From Streptomyces sp. HNM0575 (GTDB taxonomy: Bacteria > Actinomycetota > Actinomycetes > Streptomycetales > Streptomycetaceae): a DNA stretch of 64,000 nucleotides. Shown piece by piece: positions 32,862 to 41,663 of the stretch. Location of the stretch: NCBI RefSeq assembly GCF_012726265.1, contig NZ_JAASAG010000002.1, positions 186,001 to 250,000 on the forward strand. Direction: 5' to 3'. Made by a program: the position numbers and the translations under genes. Every line of letters starts with the position of its first letter. Position 1 is the stretch's first letter. The notes beneath the pieces were generated by a model, which was given only the letters and a program-made list of their open reading frames with translations, was not told the origin of the DNA and searched no databases.

Positions 32862-33362
32862 ATGGACATCACGATCAGACCGGCGCGGGACGAGGAGCTG
32901 GACGAAGTCGGCGAGCTGACCGCGCAGGCGTATCTGCTGGACGGGCTCGTGGAGTTCGGCGAGGACGACCCGTATCTGGAGACGCTGCGGGCCGCGCGGC
33001 GCCGCGCGCTGCACACGGAGGTGCTGGTCGCCGTCGGCTCCGCGCAGCAGCGGGTGCTGGGCGCGGTCGCGTTCGTCGGCGACGGCGGGGAGTACGCGGA
33101 CCTGGCGGGCCCGGGAGAGGGCGAGTTCAGGATGCTCGCCGTGCGGTCCGAGGCGCGCGGGCGCGGAGCGGGCGAGGCCCTGGTGCGGGCCTGCGTGGAG
33201 CGGGCGCGCGAGCAGGGGCTGATACGCCTTCTGCTGTGCAGCCAGGAGCGGATGACGACGGCACACCGGCTGTATGAGCGGCTGGGCTTCGTCCGCGCGC
33301 CCGAGAAGGACTGGGCGCCGTATCCGAACCTGATGCTGCGGGCGTACGCCCTGGAGCTGTGA
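32862..33362 (+). CDS. GNAT N-acetyltransferase
   Basis: 166 residues. The acetyl-CoA motif A is MLAVRSEARGRGAGEALVRA, and the motif B-like C-terminus is MTTAHRLYERLGFVRAPE. The N-terminus ITIRPARDEELDEVGELT is standard. The ATG has no clear Shine-Dalgarno and lies 14 nt after a terminator hairpin, so it is either leaderless from a promoter inside the hairpin region or reached by read-through. The stop lies in the first copy of a tandem repeat. Substrate unknown. Confidence 0.85.
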   Translation: MDITIRPARDEELDEVGELTAQAYLLDGLVEFGEDDPYLETLRAARRRALHTEVLVAVGSAQQRVLGAVAFVGDGGEYADLAGPGEGEFRMLAVRSEARGRGAGEALVRACVERAREQGLIRLLLCSQERMTTAHRLYERLGFVRAPEKDWAPYPNLMLRAYALEL

Positions 33363-33423
33363 GGGCAGTCGGGGCCGTGACGGCCGGGGCTGTGAGGGCA
33401 GTCGGGGCCGTGGGAGCCGGGGC
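33359..33423 (+). repeat. 32/33-bp tandem duplication at the acetyltransferase stop
   Basis: TGTGAGGGCAGTCGGGGCCG starts both copies (33359 and 33391); a third partial copy begins at 33424. The first copy includes the stop codon. Confidence 0.85.
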
Positions 33424-33489
33424 TGTGAGAGAGGGCCGGGGCGGGGCCGGGCAGGGGCCGCCCCGGGCCGACGCCGGCCTACCCGGGCC

Positions 33490-33529
33490 CCGACTCGATC
33501 CGGGTGCCAACTGACCCGGATCGGGTCGG
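33490..33529. terminator. terminator upstream of the nrdAB regulatory region
   Basis: CCGACTCGATCCGGGT (33490-33505) pairs with ACCCGGATCGGGTCGG (33514-33529) with one mismatch and an 8-nt loop. It isolates nrdAB from the acetyltransferase. Confidence 0.8.
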
Positions 33530-33576
33530 CACAAGATGTGGGGGCGAGTGGCACTCGCCGCTACTAGATGTATGCT
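33528..33576 (+). promoter_or_regulatory. pair of NrdR-like boxes
   Basis: ACAAGATGT (33531-33539) and ACTAGATGT (33563-33571) are near-identical cores exactly 32 bp apart, three helical turns. Paired NrdR boxes upstream of RNR genes have this arrangement. A GGCGAGTG-G-CACTCGCC inverted repeat lies between them. NrdR itself is encoded elsewhere. Confidence 0.55.
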
Positions 33577-33712
33577 CGTGCTCGCTGCCGCGCAGGGGAA
33601 TCCGGTGCGAATCCGGAACTGTCCCGCAACGGTGTGCGATGTGCTGCCCTGCTGCCCGTCGTTGACGGGTGCTCCGCAGTCCCGTCGCGAGTCCGAGTGC
33701 CTGCCGGCCGTG
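33567..33712 (+). promoter_or_regulatory. cobalamin (AdoCbl) riboswitch
   Basis: The conserved core GGGAATCCGGTGCGAATCC (about 33596-33614) is followed by CTGTCCCGCAACGGTG. The distal AGTCCGAGTGCCTGCC corresponds to the closing AGxCxGGAxxxCTGCC element. It lies about 150 nt before nrdA. In S. coelicolor a B12 riboswitch turns off the B12-independent class Ia reductase when cobalamin allows the class II enzyme to work; the same logic is expected here. Exact ends are approximate. Confidence 0.9.
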
Positions 33713-33859
33713 ACGAATGACGTCCGGGTCCCGAGGACTGGGCCGGTGGACGCCGCCAGGTGTGCCGTGTGCGATGCGGCGTGCCTGTGCGCGCCCGCCG
33801 TGTGCGGCTCCTCCCCCGGTGACCCGGTTACCTGATCCGAGCGAGGGAGAGCACATCCC

Positions 33860-36415
33860 GTGACCGTCGCAACCGCAGCCTCAGCCGTGTCCCCACCGGA
33901 CTCGCCGGCGGCGTCCCCACCGGACTCCGATGCCGGGGCCTCCGCTGCCGGGCCCTCCGCCGGGCCCTCCGCCGGGTCCTCCGCCGCGGTGCCGCCGCCC
34001 GCCCAACCGCCCGTCGAGGAGGGTGCGTTGCTGCGCACCCTTACCGAGCTGGCCCAAGGGCTGCCCGGCACGGAGCCCGAGCGGGTCGCCGAAGCGGTGC
34101 TCCGCGGACGCCGGCAGGGCGCCGGGGAGGCCGAGTTGCGGTCGCTCGCGGCGGAGGAGGCCGCCGGTCTGATCGGTGAGGAGCCCGGCTACTCCCGGCT
34201 CGCCGGCCGGCTGCTCACGCTCGCGATCCGTGACGAGGCACGCGGCGAGGGCGTGACGTCCTTCTCGTCCTCCGTCGCGACCGGGCACCGGGAGGGTCTG
34301 ATCGCGGACCGCACGGCGGACTTCGTACGCGAGCACGCCGAGCGGTTCGACGCCCTCGTGGAGGAGACGATCGCCGGAGGTGCGGACGACCGCTTCGGCT
34401 ACTTCGGTCTCCGTACGGTGCATTCGCGCTATCTGCTGCGCCATCCCACGACGCGGCAGGTGATCGAGACGCCGCAGCACTTCCTGCTCCGGGTGGCCTG
34501 CGGGCTGGCAGCCGACGAGTCGGGCGAAGCGGCGGACGAGGTCGCGGAGTTGTACGCGCTGACGAGTTCGCTGGCGTATCTGCCCTCCTCCCCCACGCTC
34601 TTCAACTCCGGTACGCGGCACGCCCAGATGTCGTCCTGCTATCTCCTCGACTCCCCGGAGGACGAGCTGGACTCGATCTACGAGCGCTACACGCAGGTGG
34701 CCCGGCTCTCCAAGCACGCGGGCGGCATCGGCCTGTCCTACTCCCGTGTCCGCGCGCGCGGTTCGCTGATCCGCGGGACGAACGGGCACTCGGGCGGCAT
34801 CGTGCCGTTCCTGCGCACCCTGGACTCCTCCGTGGCCGCGGTGAACCAGGGCGGCAGGCGCAAGGGCGCCGCGTGCGTCTATCTGGAGACCTGGCACGCG
34901 GACATCGAGGAGTTCCTCGAGCTGCGCGACAACACCGGCGAGGAGGCGCGGCGCACCCACAATCTGAATCTCGCGCACTGGATTCCGGACGAGTTCATGC
35001 GCCGAGTGGAGGCCGACGCCGACTGGTCACTCTTCTCCCCCGTCGACGTGCCGCAGCTGACCGACCTGTGGGGCGAGGAGTTCGACGCCGCCTACCGCAA
35101 GGCCGAGGCGGAGGGCCATGCCGAGCGGCAGGTGCCGGCCCGCCGGCTGTACGCGCGGATGATGCGCACCCTCGCGCAGACGGGGAACGGCTGGATGACC
35201 TTCAAGGACACCTCCAACCGCACCGCGAACCAGACCGCCGGGCCGGGCCGCGTCGTGCACTCCTCGAATCTGTGCACCGAGATCCTGGAGGTCACGGACG
35301 ACTCCGAGACGGCCGTCTGCAATCTCGGATCGGTGAATCTCGCGGCGCACCTGGACGGGACGGCCGGCGCGATGGACTGGGAGCGCCTGGACGCCACGGT
35401 CCGTACGGCCGTGACGTTCCTGGACCGCGTCGTCGACATCAACTTCTATCCGACGGAGCAGGCACAGCGCTCCAACTCACGCTGGCGTCCCGTCGGTCTG
35501 GGCGTGATGGGCCTCCAGGACGTCTTCTTCCGTCTCGGTCTGCCCTTCGACTCGGCGGCGGCGCGGGAGCTGTCCACCCGTATCGCGGAGCGGATCATGC
35601 TCGCCGCGTACGAGACCAGCGCGGACCTCGCCGAGCGGCACGGGCCGCCGCCCGCCTGGGAGGAGACCCGTACGGCGCGCGGCGTGCTGCACCCCGACCA
35701 CTATCCGCAGGCCGCTCAGGCGTGGCCGGAGCGCTGGTCGGCGCTGCGTGAGCGCGTCGGCCGTACGGGGATGCGCAACTCGCTGCTCCTGGCCGTCGCG
35801 CCCACCGCCACGATCGCGGCCATCGCGGGCGTCTACGAGTGCATCGAGCCGCAGGTCTCGAACCTCTTCAAGCGGGAGACCCTCAGCGGCGAGTTCCTCC
35901 AGGTGAACGCCTATCTGGTCGCGGAGTTGAAGCGGCTGGGGCTGTGGGACGAGCGCACCCGCGAGGAGCTGCGCGAGGCGAACGGCTCGGTGCAGGACAT
36001 CGAGCGGATCCCGGCGGAGACGCGCGCGCTGTTCCGTACGGCGTGGGAGCTGCCGCAGCGTTCGCTGATCGACATGGCGGCGGACCGCACTCCGTATCTC
36101 GACCAGAGCCAGTCGCTGAACCTGTTCATGGCCGCGCCGACGATCGGCAAGCTCAGCTCGATGTACGCCTACGCGTGGAAGAGCGGCATCAAGACCACGT
36201 ACTACCTGCGTTCGCGGCCGGCGACGCGGATCGCGCGCGCCGCGGGCGGCGGCACGACCGCAGAAGCGGCGCCGGGCGAAGTGACGCCGGGCGGAGTCAC
36301 ATCGGGCGAAGTGACGTCCGCCGGGGCGGCTTCGGGTGCCGCGGCGCCCGAAGCCGCCGGCGAAGCAGCCGCCTGCTCCCTGGAGAACCCCGAGTCCTGC
36401 GAGGCATGCCAGTAA
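33860..36415 (+). CDS. nrdA: ribonucleotide reductase class Ia, alpha subunit
   Basis: 851 residues. After a Pro/Ala/Ser-rich N-terminus and a regulatory N-domain come the catalytic features: GTRHAQMSSCYLL and AVCNLGSVNLA (active-site redox cysteines), SNLCTEI (thiyl-radical Cys with Asn and Glu), and the radical-transfer pair YY in KTTYYLRSR. The C-terminal CEAC is the shuttle dithiol reduced by thioredoxin. It reduces ribonucleoside diphosphates with NrdB. Residues before the tail (about 795-835) are an Ala/Gly/Glu repeat, probably a flexible tether. The GTG start follows GAGGGAGAGCACATCCC. Controlled by the upstream riboswitch. Confidence 0.95.
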   Translation: MTVATAASAVSPPDSPAASPPDSDAGASAAGPSAGPSAGSSAAVPPPAQPPVEEGALLRTLTELAQGLPGTEPERVAEAVLRGRRQGAGEAELRSLAAEEAAGLIGEEPGYSRLAGRLLTLAIRDEARGEGVTSFSSSVATGHREGLIADRTADFVREHAERFDALVEETIAGGADDRFGYFGLRTVHSRYLLRHPTTRQVIETPQHFLLRVACGLAADESGEAADEVAELYALTSSLAYLPSSPTLFNSGTRHAQMSSCYLLDSPEDELDSIYERYTQVARLSKHAGGIGLSYSRVRARGSLIRGTNGHSGGIVPFLRTLDSSVAAVNQGGRRKGAACVYLETWHADIEEFLELRDNTGEEARRTHNLNLAHWIPDEFMRRVEADADWSLFSPVDVPQLTDLWGEEFDAAYRKAEAEGHAERQVPARRLYARMMRTLAQTGNGWMTFKDTSNRTANQTAGPGRVVHSSNLCTEILEVTDDSETAVCNLGSVNLAAHLDGTAGAMDWERLDATVRTAVTFLDRVVDINFYPTEQAQRSNSRWRPVGLGVMGLQDVFFRLGLPFDSAAARELSTRIAERIMLAAYETSADLAERHGPPPAWEETRTARGVLHPDHYPQAAQAWPERWSALRERVGRTGMRNSLLLAVAPTATIAAIAGVYECIEPQVSNLFKRETLSGEFLQVNAYLVAELKRLGLWDERTREELREANGSVQDIERIPAETRALFRTAWELPQRSLIDMAADRTPYLDQSQSLNLFMAAPTIGKLSSMYAYAWKSGIKTTYYLRSRPATRIARAAGGGTTAEAAPGEVTPGGVTSGEVTSAGAASGAAAPEAAGEAAACSLENPESCEACQ

Positions 36416-37536
36416 TGACGAGCGCCAAGACCACCGAGACCACCGAAGTCACAAGGACCGCCGCGGCCACGGGCGACACCGGGACCGTCGCCGGGACCTC
36501 CGGGGGCAGGACCGCCGCCCCCGCCGGGAACCTGCTCGACCCCGGCTTCGAGCTGACGCTCCGCCCCATGCGCTATCCCGGCTTCTACGACCGCTACCGG
36601 GACGCCATCAAGAACACCTGGACCGTCGAGGAGGTCGATCTCCACTCCGACATCGCCGACCTCGCCAAGCTCTCCCCCGGCGAGCAGCACATGATCGGCC
36701 GCCTCGTCGCCTTCTTCGCGACGGGCGACTCGATCGTGGCGAACAATCTCGTGCTCTCGCTCTACAAGCACATCAACTCCCCGGAGGCGCGCCTGTATCT
36801 CTCCAGGCAGCTCTTCGAGGAGGCGGTGCACGTCCAGTTCTATCTGACGCTGCTGGACACGTATCTGCCCGACGTGGACGAGCGAGCTGAGGCCTTCGCG
36901 GCCGTCGAGAACATCCCGTCCATCAGGGAGAAGGCACAGTTCTGCTTCCGCTGGATGGCGGCGCTGGAGGAGGGCGAGGAGAGGATCGAGCGGCTGGAGA
37001 GCCGGTCGGACAGGCGGCGCTTCCTGCTCAACCTCATCTGCTTCGCGGCCTGCATCGAGGGGCTCTTCTTCTACGGCGCGTTCGCGTACGTCTACTGGTT
37101 CCGCTCGCGCGGGCTGCTGCACGGGCTGGCCACCGGCACCAACTGGGTGTTCCGCGACGAGTCGATGCACATGTCCTTCGCCTTCGACGTCGTGGACACC
37201 GTCCGCGAGGAGGAGCCCGAACTCTTCGACGAGGAGCTGGAGTCGGAGGTGACCCGGATGCTGGAAGAGGCCGTCGAGGCGGAGCTCCAGTTCGCCCGCG
37301 ACCTGTGCGGCGAAGGGCTGCCGGGGATGAACACGGAGTCGATGGAGCAGTATCTGCGCGCCGTCGCCGACCAGCGGCTCGTCCGGCTGGGGTTCCCCGC
37401 CCGCTACGGCGCCCGTAATCCCTTCTCGTTCATGGAGTTGCAGAACGTGCAGGAGCTGACGAACTTCTTCGAGCGCCGGGCCTCGGCCTATCAGGTGGCC
37501 GTGGAGGGCTCGGTCGCCTTCGACGACGAATTCTGA
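36415..37536 (+). CDS. nrdB: ribonucleotide reductase class Ia, beta subunit
   Basis: 373 residues. The ferritin-like di-iron site is visible as FFATGDSIVANN (Asp), LFEEAVHVQFYLTLL (Glu, His, and the radical Tyr four residues after the His), ACIEGLFFYG (Glu) and FRDESMHMSF (Glu, His). The radical Tyr is present, so this is a Tyr-radical enzyme. The ATG overlaps the nrdA stop by one base (TAATG). The N-terminal ~35 residues are Thr/Ala-rich and probably disordered. The AraC-like third gene known downstream of nrdAB in S. coelicolor is absent; a terminator follows instead. Confidence 0.95.
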   Translation: MTSAKTTETTEVTRTAAATGDTGTVAGTSGGRTAAPAGNLLDPGFELTLRPMRYPGFYDRYRDAIKNTWTVEEVDLHSDIADLAKLSPGEQHMIGRLVAFFATGDSIVANNLVLSLYKHINSPEARLYLSRQLFEEAVHVQFYLTLLDTYLPDVDERAEAFAAVENIPSIREKAQFCFRWMAALEEGEERIERLESRSDRRRFLLNLICFAACIEGLFFYGAFAYVYWFRSRGLLHGLATGTNWVFRDESMHMSFAFDVVDTVREEEPELFDEELESEVTRMLEEAVEAELQFARDLCGEGLPGMNTESMEQYLRAVADQRLVRLGFPARYGARNPFSFMELQNVQELTNFFERRASAYQVAVEGSVAFDDEF

Positions 37537-37656
37537 ACACGGCTGACGTCCGACGTGATGTGCGGCTGCCGCCGTACGCCCGTACAGGCTCGGGCGGTTG
37601 AGGAGTGCGGAGTGCGGCGGCACGCGGAAGGGGGGCACCACGAGGGGGCACGGCAA

Positions 37657-37683
37657 GGGGGCCGCGCTGCCGGCGCGGCCCCC
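37657..37683. terminator. nrdAB terminator
   Basis: GGGGGCCGCGC (37657-37667) pairs perfectly with GCGCGGCCCCC (37673-37683), 5-nt loop. It may also serve the convergent secreted-protein gene. Confidence 0.88.
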
Positions 37684-37741
37684 TCCGTACTGCTGACTTC
37701 GTGCCGCTGACTGGGCCCCGTCTGCCGTCAGCCGGCGGCGG

Positions 37742-38281
37742 TCAGCCCTTGCCGCCGCTCAGGCAGCCCCCGCAGTTGTGGAAGGTGACGTCCCAGTGGT
37801 TGCCCTCGTCGAAGTAGACGTTCCCCGACCCGGACTGCCACTTGTTCCCACCGATGGAGGTGAAGGTGTTCTTGACGTAGCTGGTCAGGCAGCTGGTCAT
37901 GTGGAAGTCGAGCTTGTAGCCGTTCCAGTGGCTGTACGTGCCGCTCGCGTGGCCCGTCTCGGTGCCGCCGGTGACCGTGAGGTCGCACTTGCTGGCGCCC
38001 TTGAGCGTGACGGCGCCGTCGATGGTCGCCGAGTTGACCTGGTCCAGCGAGGTGCAGCTGGAGTTGTTGCGGTCGGAGCAGCCGCCGCTGGAGGTGATGC
38101 CGATCCCGGCGTCGCTCAGCTTCTTCGCAGCCGCGGCGTGGCTCATCTTCGCGAGCGGAGCCGCGTCCTTGGCCTTGGCGGGCGCCTCGGCCGTCGCCTC
38201 CGCCACGTAGGCGGTGGAGAAGATCGCGAGCGCCATCGCCGAAGCGCCGACGGCCGCCCGTACAGCGATCTTTCTGTTCAT
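37742..38281 (-). CDS. secreted LAS/M15-like metallopeptidase-type protein
   Basis: 179 residues with a Sec signal peptide (about 1-28, AVGASAMALAIFSTAYVAEA). It is not a named family I can assign, but the zinc pattern of LAS (M15/VanX/endolysin) peptidases is visible: S-His118-WNGYKL-Asp125, and Glu159-GN-His162. Six Cys (68, 76, 99, 131, 170, 173) could form three disulfides. The core is only about 110 residues, smaller than usual. The upstream gene, 54 nt away on the same strand, is a bona fide M15 DD-carboxypeptidase. Peptidoglycan cleavage is inferred. Confidence 0.65.
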   Translation of the reverse strand: MNRKIAVRAAVGASAMALAIFSTAYVAEATAEAPAKAKDAAPLAKMSHAAAAKKLSDAGIGITSSGGCSDRNNSSCTSLDQVNSATIDGAVTLKGASKCDLTVTGGTETGHASGTYSHWNGYKLDFHMTSCLTSYVKNTFTSIGGNKWQSGSGNVYFDEGNHWDVTFHNCGGCLSGGKG

Positions 38282-38335
38282 GGGGGGTTGGTCCCTTCCT
38301 GGAATCGAGCGGTGCTGATCAGAAGTGGTGCCGGG

Positions 38336-39088
38336 TCAGTTGGTGACGCCGCAGTCGGGCGCGTCCCAGTACTTGCTGGAGCGGTGGTCCACGTGCGTGT
38401 GGTCGTCGTGGCCGGGGAAGCCCGGCCCGAGGATGCCGTGGAACCCGCGGTTGCGCGCCTCCTTGGCCATCTCGCACAGCGAGTGGGATCCGGCGCCGAG
38501 GTCGGCCGCGTCACCGAAGAGGTGACGGCTCGAAGCGGCGCCGCCCACCTGGTCGTTGCACGCCTTGGAGCGGAAGCCGCTGGTGACGCGGAGCGGCTTG
38601 TCACCCATGGCGTGCCGCATGGCCTCCAGCTTCCACATGGTGCGCAGCGCGTTGGACTTGGCCTCGGCGGCGCTGACCGCCCCGCCGCTCCAGTCGGAGT
38701 TGCAGTTGTTCAGCTCGCCGAACGCGAAGTGTGCGGGCGAGCAGTCGTCGTCCTGCAACTCGTAGATCTTGTTGTACGTGGCGGAGTCGCCCTTGCCGGT
38801 CTCGCTCAGCCCGTACGCCTTCTGGAAGCGGGCGACCGCCGCCTTGGTGGCCGGGCCGAACTCGCCGTCGACGGCGATGACTTCACCGCTCGCGGGGTAT
38901 CCCGAGACACGGATCTGGAGCTGCTTCACGTCGTCCCCGGAGGCGCCCTCGGCGAGGTCGTGGCTCCAGGTGAAGCATCCGTCCTTGGGGGCTGCGGGGC
39001 CGGCGGTCGCCACTGCGGCCGTGCCCACCAGGACTGCTGCCGCGACCATGACAAGGGCCAGTACGGCTCTGACCGCACGTCGGGGCAT
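38336..39088 (-). CDS. secreted zinc D-Ala-D-Ala carboxypeptidase (M15) with peptidoglycan-binding domain
   Basis: 250 residues. The signal peptide (1-30) ends VATAGPA. The PG_binding_1 domain (about 42-108) includes VDGEFGPATKAAVARFQKAY. The catalytic M15 domain has SGFRSKACND (Arg173), SRHLFGDAADL (His189, Asp196) and DHTHVDH (His230/His232). This is the layout of the Streptomyces albus G DD-carboxypeptidase. It trims stem peptides outside the membrane. The ATG has GGAGGCACC upstream. It is first in a two-gene unit with the smaller LAS-like protein. Confidence 0.9.
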   Translation of the reverse strand: MPRRAVRAVLALVMVAAAVLVGTAAVATAGPAAPKDGCFTWSHDLAEGASGDDVKQLQIRVSGYPASGEVIAVDGEFGPATKAAVARFQKAYGLSETGKGDSATYNKIYELQDDDCSPAHFAFGELNNCNSDWSGGAVSAAEAKSNALRTMWKLEAMRHAMGDKPLRVTSGFRSKACNDQVGGAASSRHLFGDAADLGAGSHSLCEMAKEARNRGFHGILGPGFPGHDDHTHVDHRSSKYWDAPDCGVTN

Positions 39089-39520
39089 GGTGCCTCCATG
39101 TCTTGTGGGGCGTGCACCAGAGCTTGTCGGGACAAAGGGAACGCGTCAACAACTGCCGGAAACTGCCAATGGACGAGGCCAATGGGCGGGGCGGCCGCAC
39201 GACTTGCGGCTCCGGCACGCGGAGGCGCAGGCCGGAGCCGTAGGGGCAGCGCACGGCAGCGGTCGGCACGCTGGGCGCCCGTCCGCGGTCATGCGTCACG
39301 CGTCATGTCTGTCAGGCGCAGGCGGCCGTCATGCGTTACGGATGTCATGCGGTACGCCGTCGCCCCTGCGTGCTCCGTGGATCCACGCCTCGCCCAGTGC
39401 ACCGGCGCACGTACGGCACCGGAGGCCGGACGCCAAGCGGCAGGCGGCAGGCGGCAGGCGGCAGGCGACGGGAGACGGCGCCGGAGGGCGAGCGGGCGGG
39501 GCCGAAGTCCCCGCTCGGGC
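39089..39520 (-). other. 432-nt intergenic region between def and the carboxypeptidase gene
   Basis: No gene supported. The right part contains repeated GTCATGCG words (about 39287-39352) and a heptanucleotide tract (39437-39467). The left part should hold the carboxypeptidase promoter, but no clear -35/-10 was found. Confidence 0.55.
39437..39467 (+). repeat. heptanucleotide tandem repeat (GCGGCAG)4
   Basis: Four uninterrupted GCGGCAG units plus GCG, downstream of the deformylase stop. Confidence 0.9.
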
Positions 39521-40219
39521 TCAGTCGTTGGGCACGCCGTCGTTGGGCACGGTCTCGTACCGCGGTGTGCCCTCGGCCATCTGCCGGAGGGCGCTCTTCC
39601 GCTCCCGCTTCGAGAGCCGGTCGATGTAGAGGTAGCCGTACAGGTGGTCCGTCTCGTGCTGGAGGCAGCGCGCGAAGTAGCCGGTGCCCTCGATCGCTAC
39701 GGGATTGCCCTCGGCGTCCTGGCCGCGCACCACCGCGTAGTCGGGGCGCGCGAGAGCCTCGTAGGCGCCGGGGACCGACAGGCAGCCCTCGTTGGAGTCG
39801 TCCAAGCTGCGGCGGGCGGCGGGAAGTTCGTCCAGCACCGGGTTGCAGACGGCTCCGACGTGGCGGACGCCCTCGTCGTCCATGCAGTCGTAGACGAAGA
39901 CCTTCAGATCGACGCCGATCTGGTTCGCTGCGAGGCCGACGCCCTCCGCGGCACGCTGGCTGGCGAACATGTCGTCGACGAGCGAGGCCAGTTCACCGTC
40001 GAAGGAGGTGACGTCCTGGCACTCCTTGTGCAGCACCGGGTTCCCGACGACGGTGATCGGGCGGGCCGTGCCGCGCTCACGGTGGGCGTTCTCACGCGCC
40101 TCGCAGTCCCTGGTGTCGTCCACGAAGCCGGAACCGGCGGTGCCGGTCACACCCGCCACGGACTCCCCGCTGATCTCCTGCTGCTGTCGCGCCATCCCGC
40201 CGTTTGCCTTCCTCGCCAC
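39521..40219 (-). CDS. def: peptide deformylase
   Basis: 232 residues. The three deformylase motifs are present: [18 protein letters not shown] (Cys metal ligand) and QHETDHLYG (HExxH). The N-terminal 50 residues are polar and unusual for the family. The enzyme removes the formyl group from nascent N-termini using Fe2+ or Zn2+. The GTG at 40219 has GAAGG six nt upstream, while ATG 40195 also has AGGAAGG further away, so the start is uncertain. Two initiator tRNA genes lie elsewhere in the window, but there is no methionyl-tRNA formyltransferase. Confidence 0.92.
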   Translation of the reverse strand: MARKANGGMARQQQEISGESVAGVTGTAGSGFVDDTRDCEARENAHRERGTARPITVVGNPVLHKECQDVTSFDGELASLVDDMFASQRAAEGVGLAANQIGVDLKVFVYDCMDDEGVRHVGAVCNPVLDELPAARRSLDDSNEGCLSVPGAYEALARPDYAVVRGQDAEGNPVAIEGTGYFARCLQHETDHLYGYLYIDRLSKRERKSALRQMAEGTPRYETVPNDGVPND

Positions 40220-40365
40220 GTGAACCTTCGCCCCACAGCGTAGCCGGAGGTGCGCCGCCCTCGCCCCGTAGCACCAGGCCCGGCATCGAGTCCGGCAACA
40301 TCAGGTCCGGCATCGCACGGTGCGCAGCCGCCTCGTCGACCGGCCCGGCGGACCGGACCCCGGCG

Positions 40366-40475
40366 CGCTTCGGCCGACTTCGGCAGGCCCCGGCCGACTT
40401 CGGCATGCCCCGGCCGACTTCAGGCCCCGGCCGACTTCAACAGGCCCCGGCGGATCTCACCAGGTCCCGCTGGAT
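40366..40475 (+). repeat. degenerate ~20-bp tandem repeats upstream of def
   Basis: About six copies of a GCCCCGGCCGACTTC(G/A)NCAG-like unit lie between the deformylase start and the TPR protein stop. They are non-coding and decay toward the right end. Confidence 0.75.
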
Positions 40476-40491
40476 CTCAGCGGAGCCGCGC

Positions 40492-41490
40492 TCAGCAGAC
40501 CTCTTCCAGGTCGCGCCACTCCCGGGTGTCCGGGCTGTCGGCGACCCAGCTGTCCAGCAGCCCTCGTACGAGACCGCCCGGTGCGGCCAGCCCGCACTCG
40601 CGCTCGGGCGCCCAGAGTTCCCCGGGCCCGCCCGGAGTCATGTGGCCCAGCGGTCCGGGATGCCCCGGCGAGCTGTGGTCGTGCGGATCGACGTGCACCG
40701 AACCGTCGCCCTCGTCGGCGGGCATCCGGCTCTCCGAGCACGTACGGCACAGCAGCCGCACCGACGAAGACCAGTCCTCCGCGGCGAACCCGGCGTCCGC
40801 CGCCAGCCGTTCCAGCGCGTCGCGGTCCGTCTCGGTGGCCGCCTGCAACAGCACCACCCATGTCGGTACGGGAGAGGGCGCCCACAACTCGATCTCGTCG
40901 AAGACCGGATAGGACGGGCCGCCCGCCGTGGTGCGCTCGCCGTGCGGCACACCGTCGTGGAGCACCACTTCGCCCCAGCGCCGCCCCGAGGACGGCAGCG
41001 GGATGCTCTGCACCTCGACCCGCGCCGGATCGATTCGCCGCCCCCATACGACCTCGGCCTCGCCCTCCGGGGAGAGCCGCACGGCCGCGCTGCCCAGCTG
41101 CATGCCGGACGGTTCGGCGACCGCCGCGGACTGTGACTGCCCGGGCACGCGCAATCCGTACGCCTGCCAGGCCCGCCGGGCCAGCGGCCAGTCCTGAAGG
41201 GCGGTGGCGGCGATGCCGACGTTCCACCAGTCGGGAGCGCCGGTCTGCCGCTCCAGCAGCGCCACGGCCCGCAGTCCCGCCGTACGTGCCTGCTCCCAGT
41301 CGTGCCGGAACTTGTGCAGCAGCGCGAGGTTGAACCAGGACTCCGAAAGCCACGGTTCGAGGTCGGCGGCCTGCGTGAGCAGTTCGTCCGCGTCCTCGTA
41401 GCGCCCGTCCCCGATGAGCGCGAAGGCACGGTCCGTCGCCTGCCGCCACGAGGCGGAGGGACGGTGCCTCACCCTGCCGAAGATCCTCAC
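40492..41490 (-). CDS. TPR-containing protein
   Basis: 332 residues from a GTG (RIFGRVRHRPSASWRQATDR). The N-terminal ~110 residues form TPR-like helices (YEDADELLTQAADLEPWLSE, AVALLERQTGAPDWWNVGIA). The rest is a mixed domain I do not recognise, with a Cys pair in LLCRTCSESR and a His/Asp/Pro-rich stretch VHVDPHDHSSPGHPGPLGH. No signal peptide or membrane helix is present. An ATG 47 codons upstream is open but its added sequence is low-complexity. Function unknown; the His/Cys-rich region could bind metal. Confidence 0.75.
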   Translation of the reverse strand: MRIFGRVRHRPSASWRQATDRAFALIGDGRYEDADELLTQAADLEPWLSESWFNLALLHKFRHDWEQARTAGLRAVALLERQTGAPDWWNVGIAATALQDWPLARRAWQAYGLRVPGQSQSAAVAEPSGMQLGSAAVRLSPEGEAEVVWGRRIDPARVEVQSIPLPSSGRRWGEVVLHDGVPHGERTTAGGPSYPVFDEIELWAPSPVPTWVVLLQAATETDRDALERLAADAGFAAEDWSSSVRLLCRTCSESRMPADEGDGSVHVDPHDHSSPGHPGPLGHMTPGGPGELWAPERECGLAAPGGLVRGLLDSWVADSPDTREWRDLEEVC

Positions 41491-41663
41491 GATGTTCCCG
41501 CCTGATTCCCGCCTGTCGACCGGCTGCTGTGGCGCTCGCCCCTGCTTCCGGCGCCCTCCCGGCGCTCCTCGTACGACTGCTGTGAGCAGGGCGTGCGCAC
41601 TGCTCGGAGTTCCCTTCTCGCATCCAACCATGCCCGCACAGGGGGCTGCTCACTACCCGGGTG

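Larger units (their letters stand above)
33363..33859 (+). promoter_or_regulatory. complex 497-nt leader region of nrdAB
   Basis: No gene. In order it contains a tandem repeat, a terminator hairpin (33490-33529), two NrdR-like boxes around a short hairpin (33543-33559), a cobalamin riboswitch (about 33567-33712), and about 145 nt of GC-rich leader ending in GAGGGAGAG before the nrdA GTG. Confidence 0.75.

Noticed and set aside
40366..40475. CRISPR-like array
   Set aside because: Units are tandem with no unique spacers, degenerate, and no cas genes are present.
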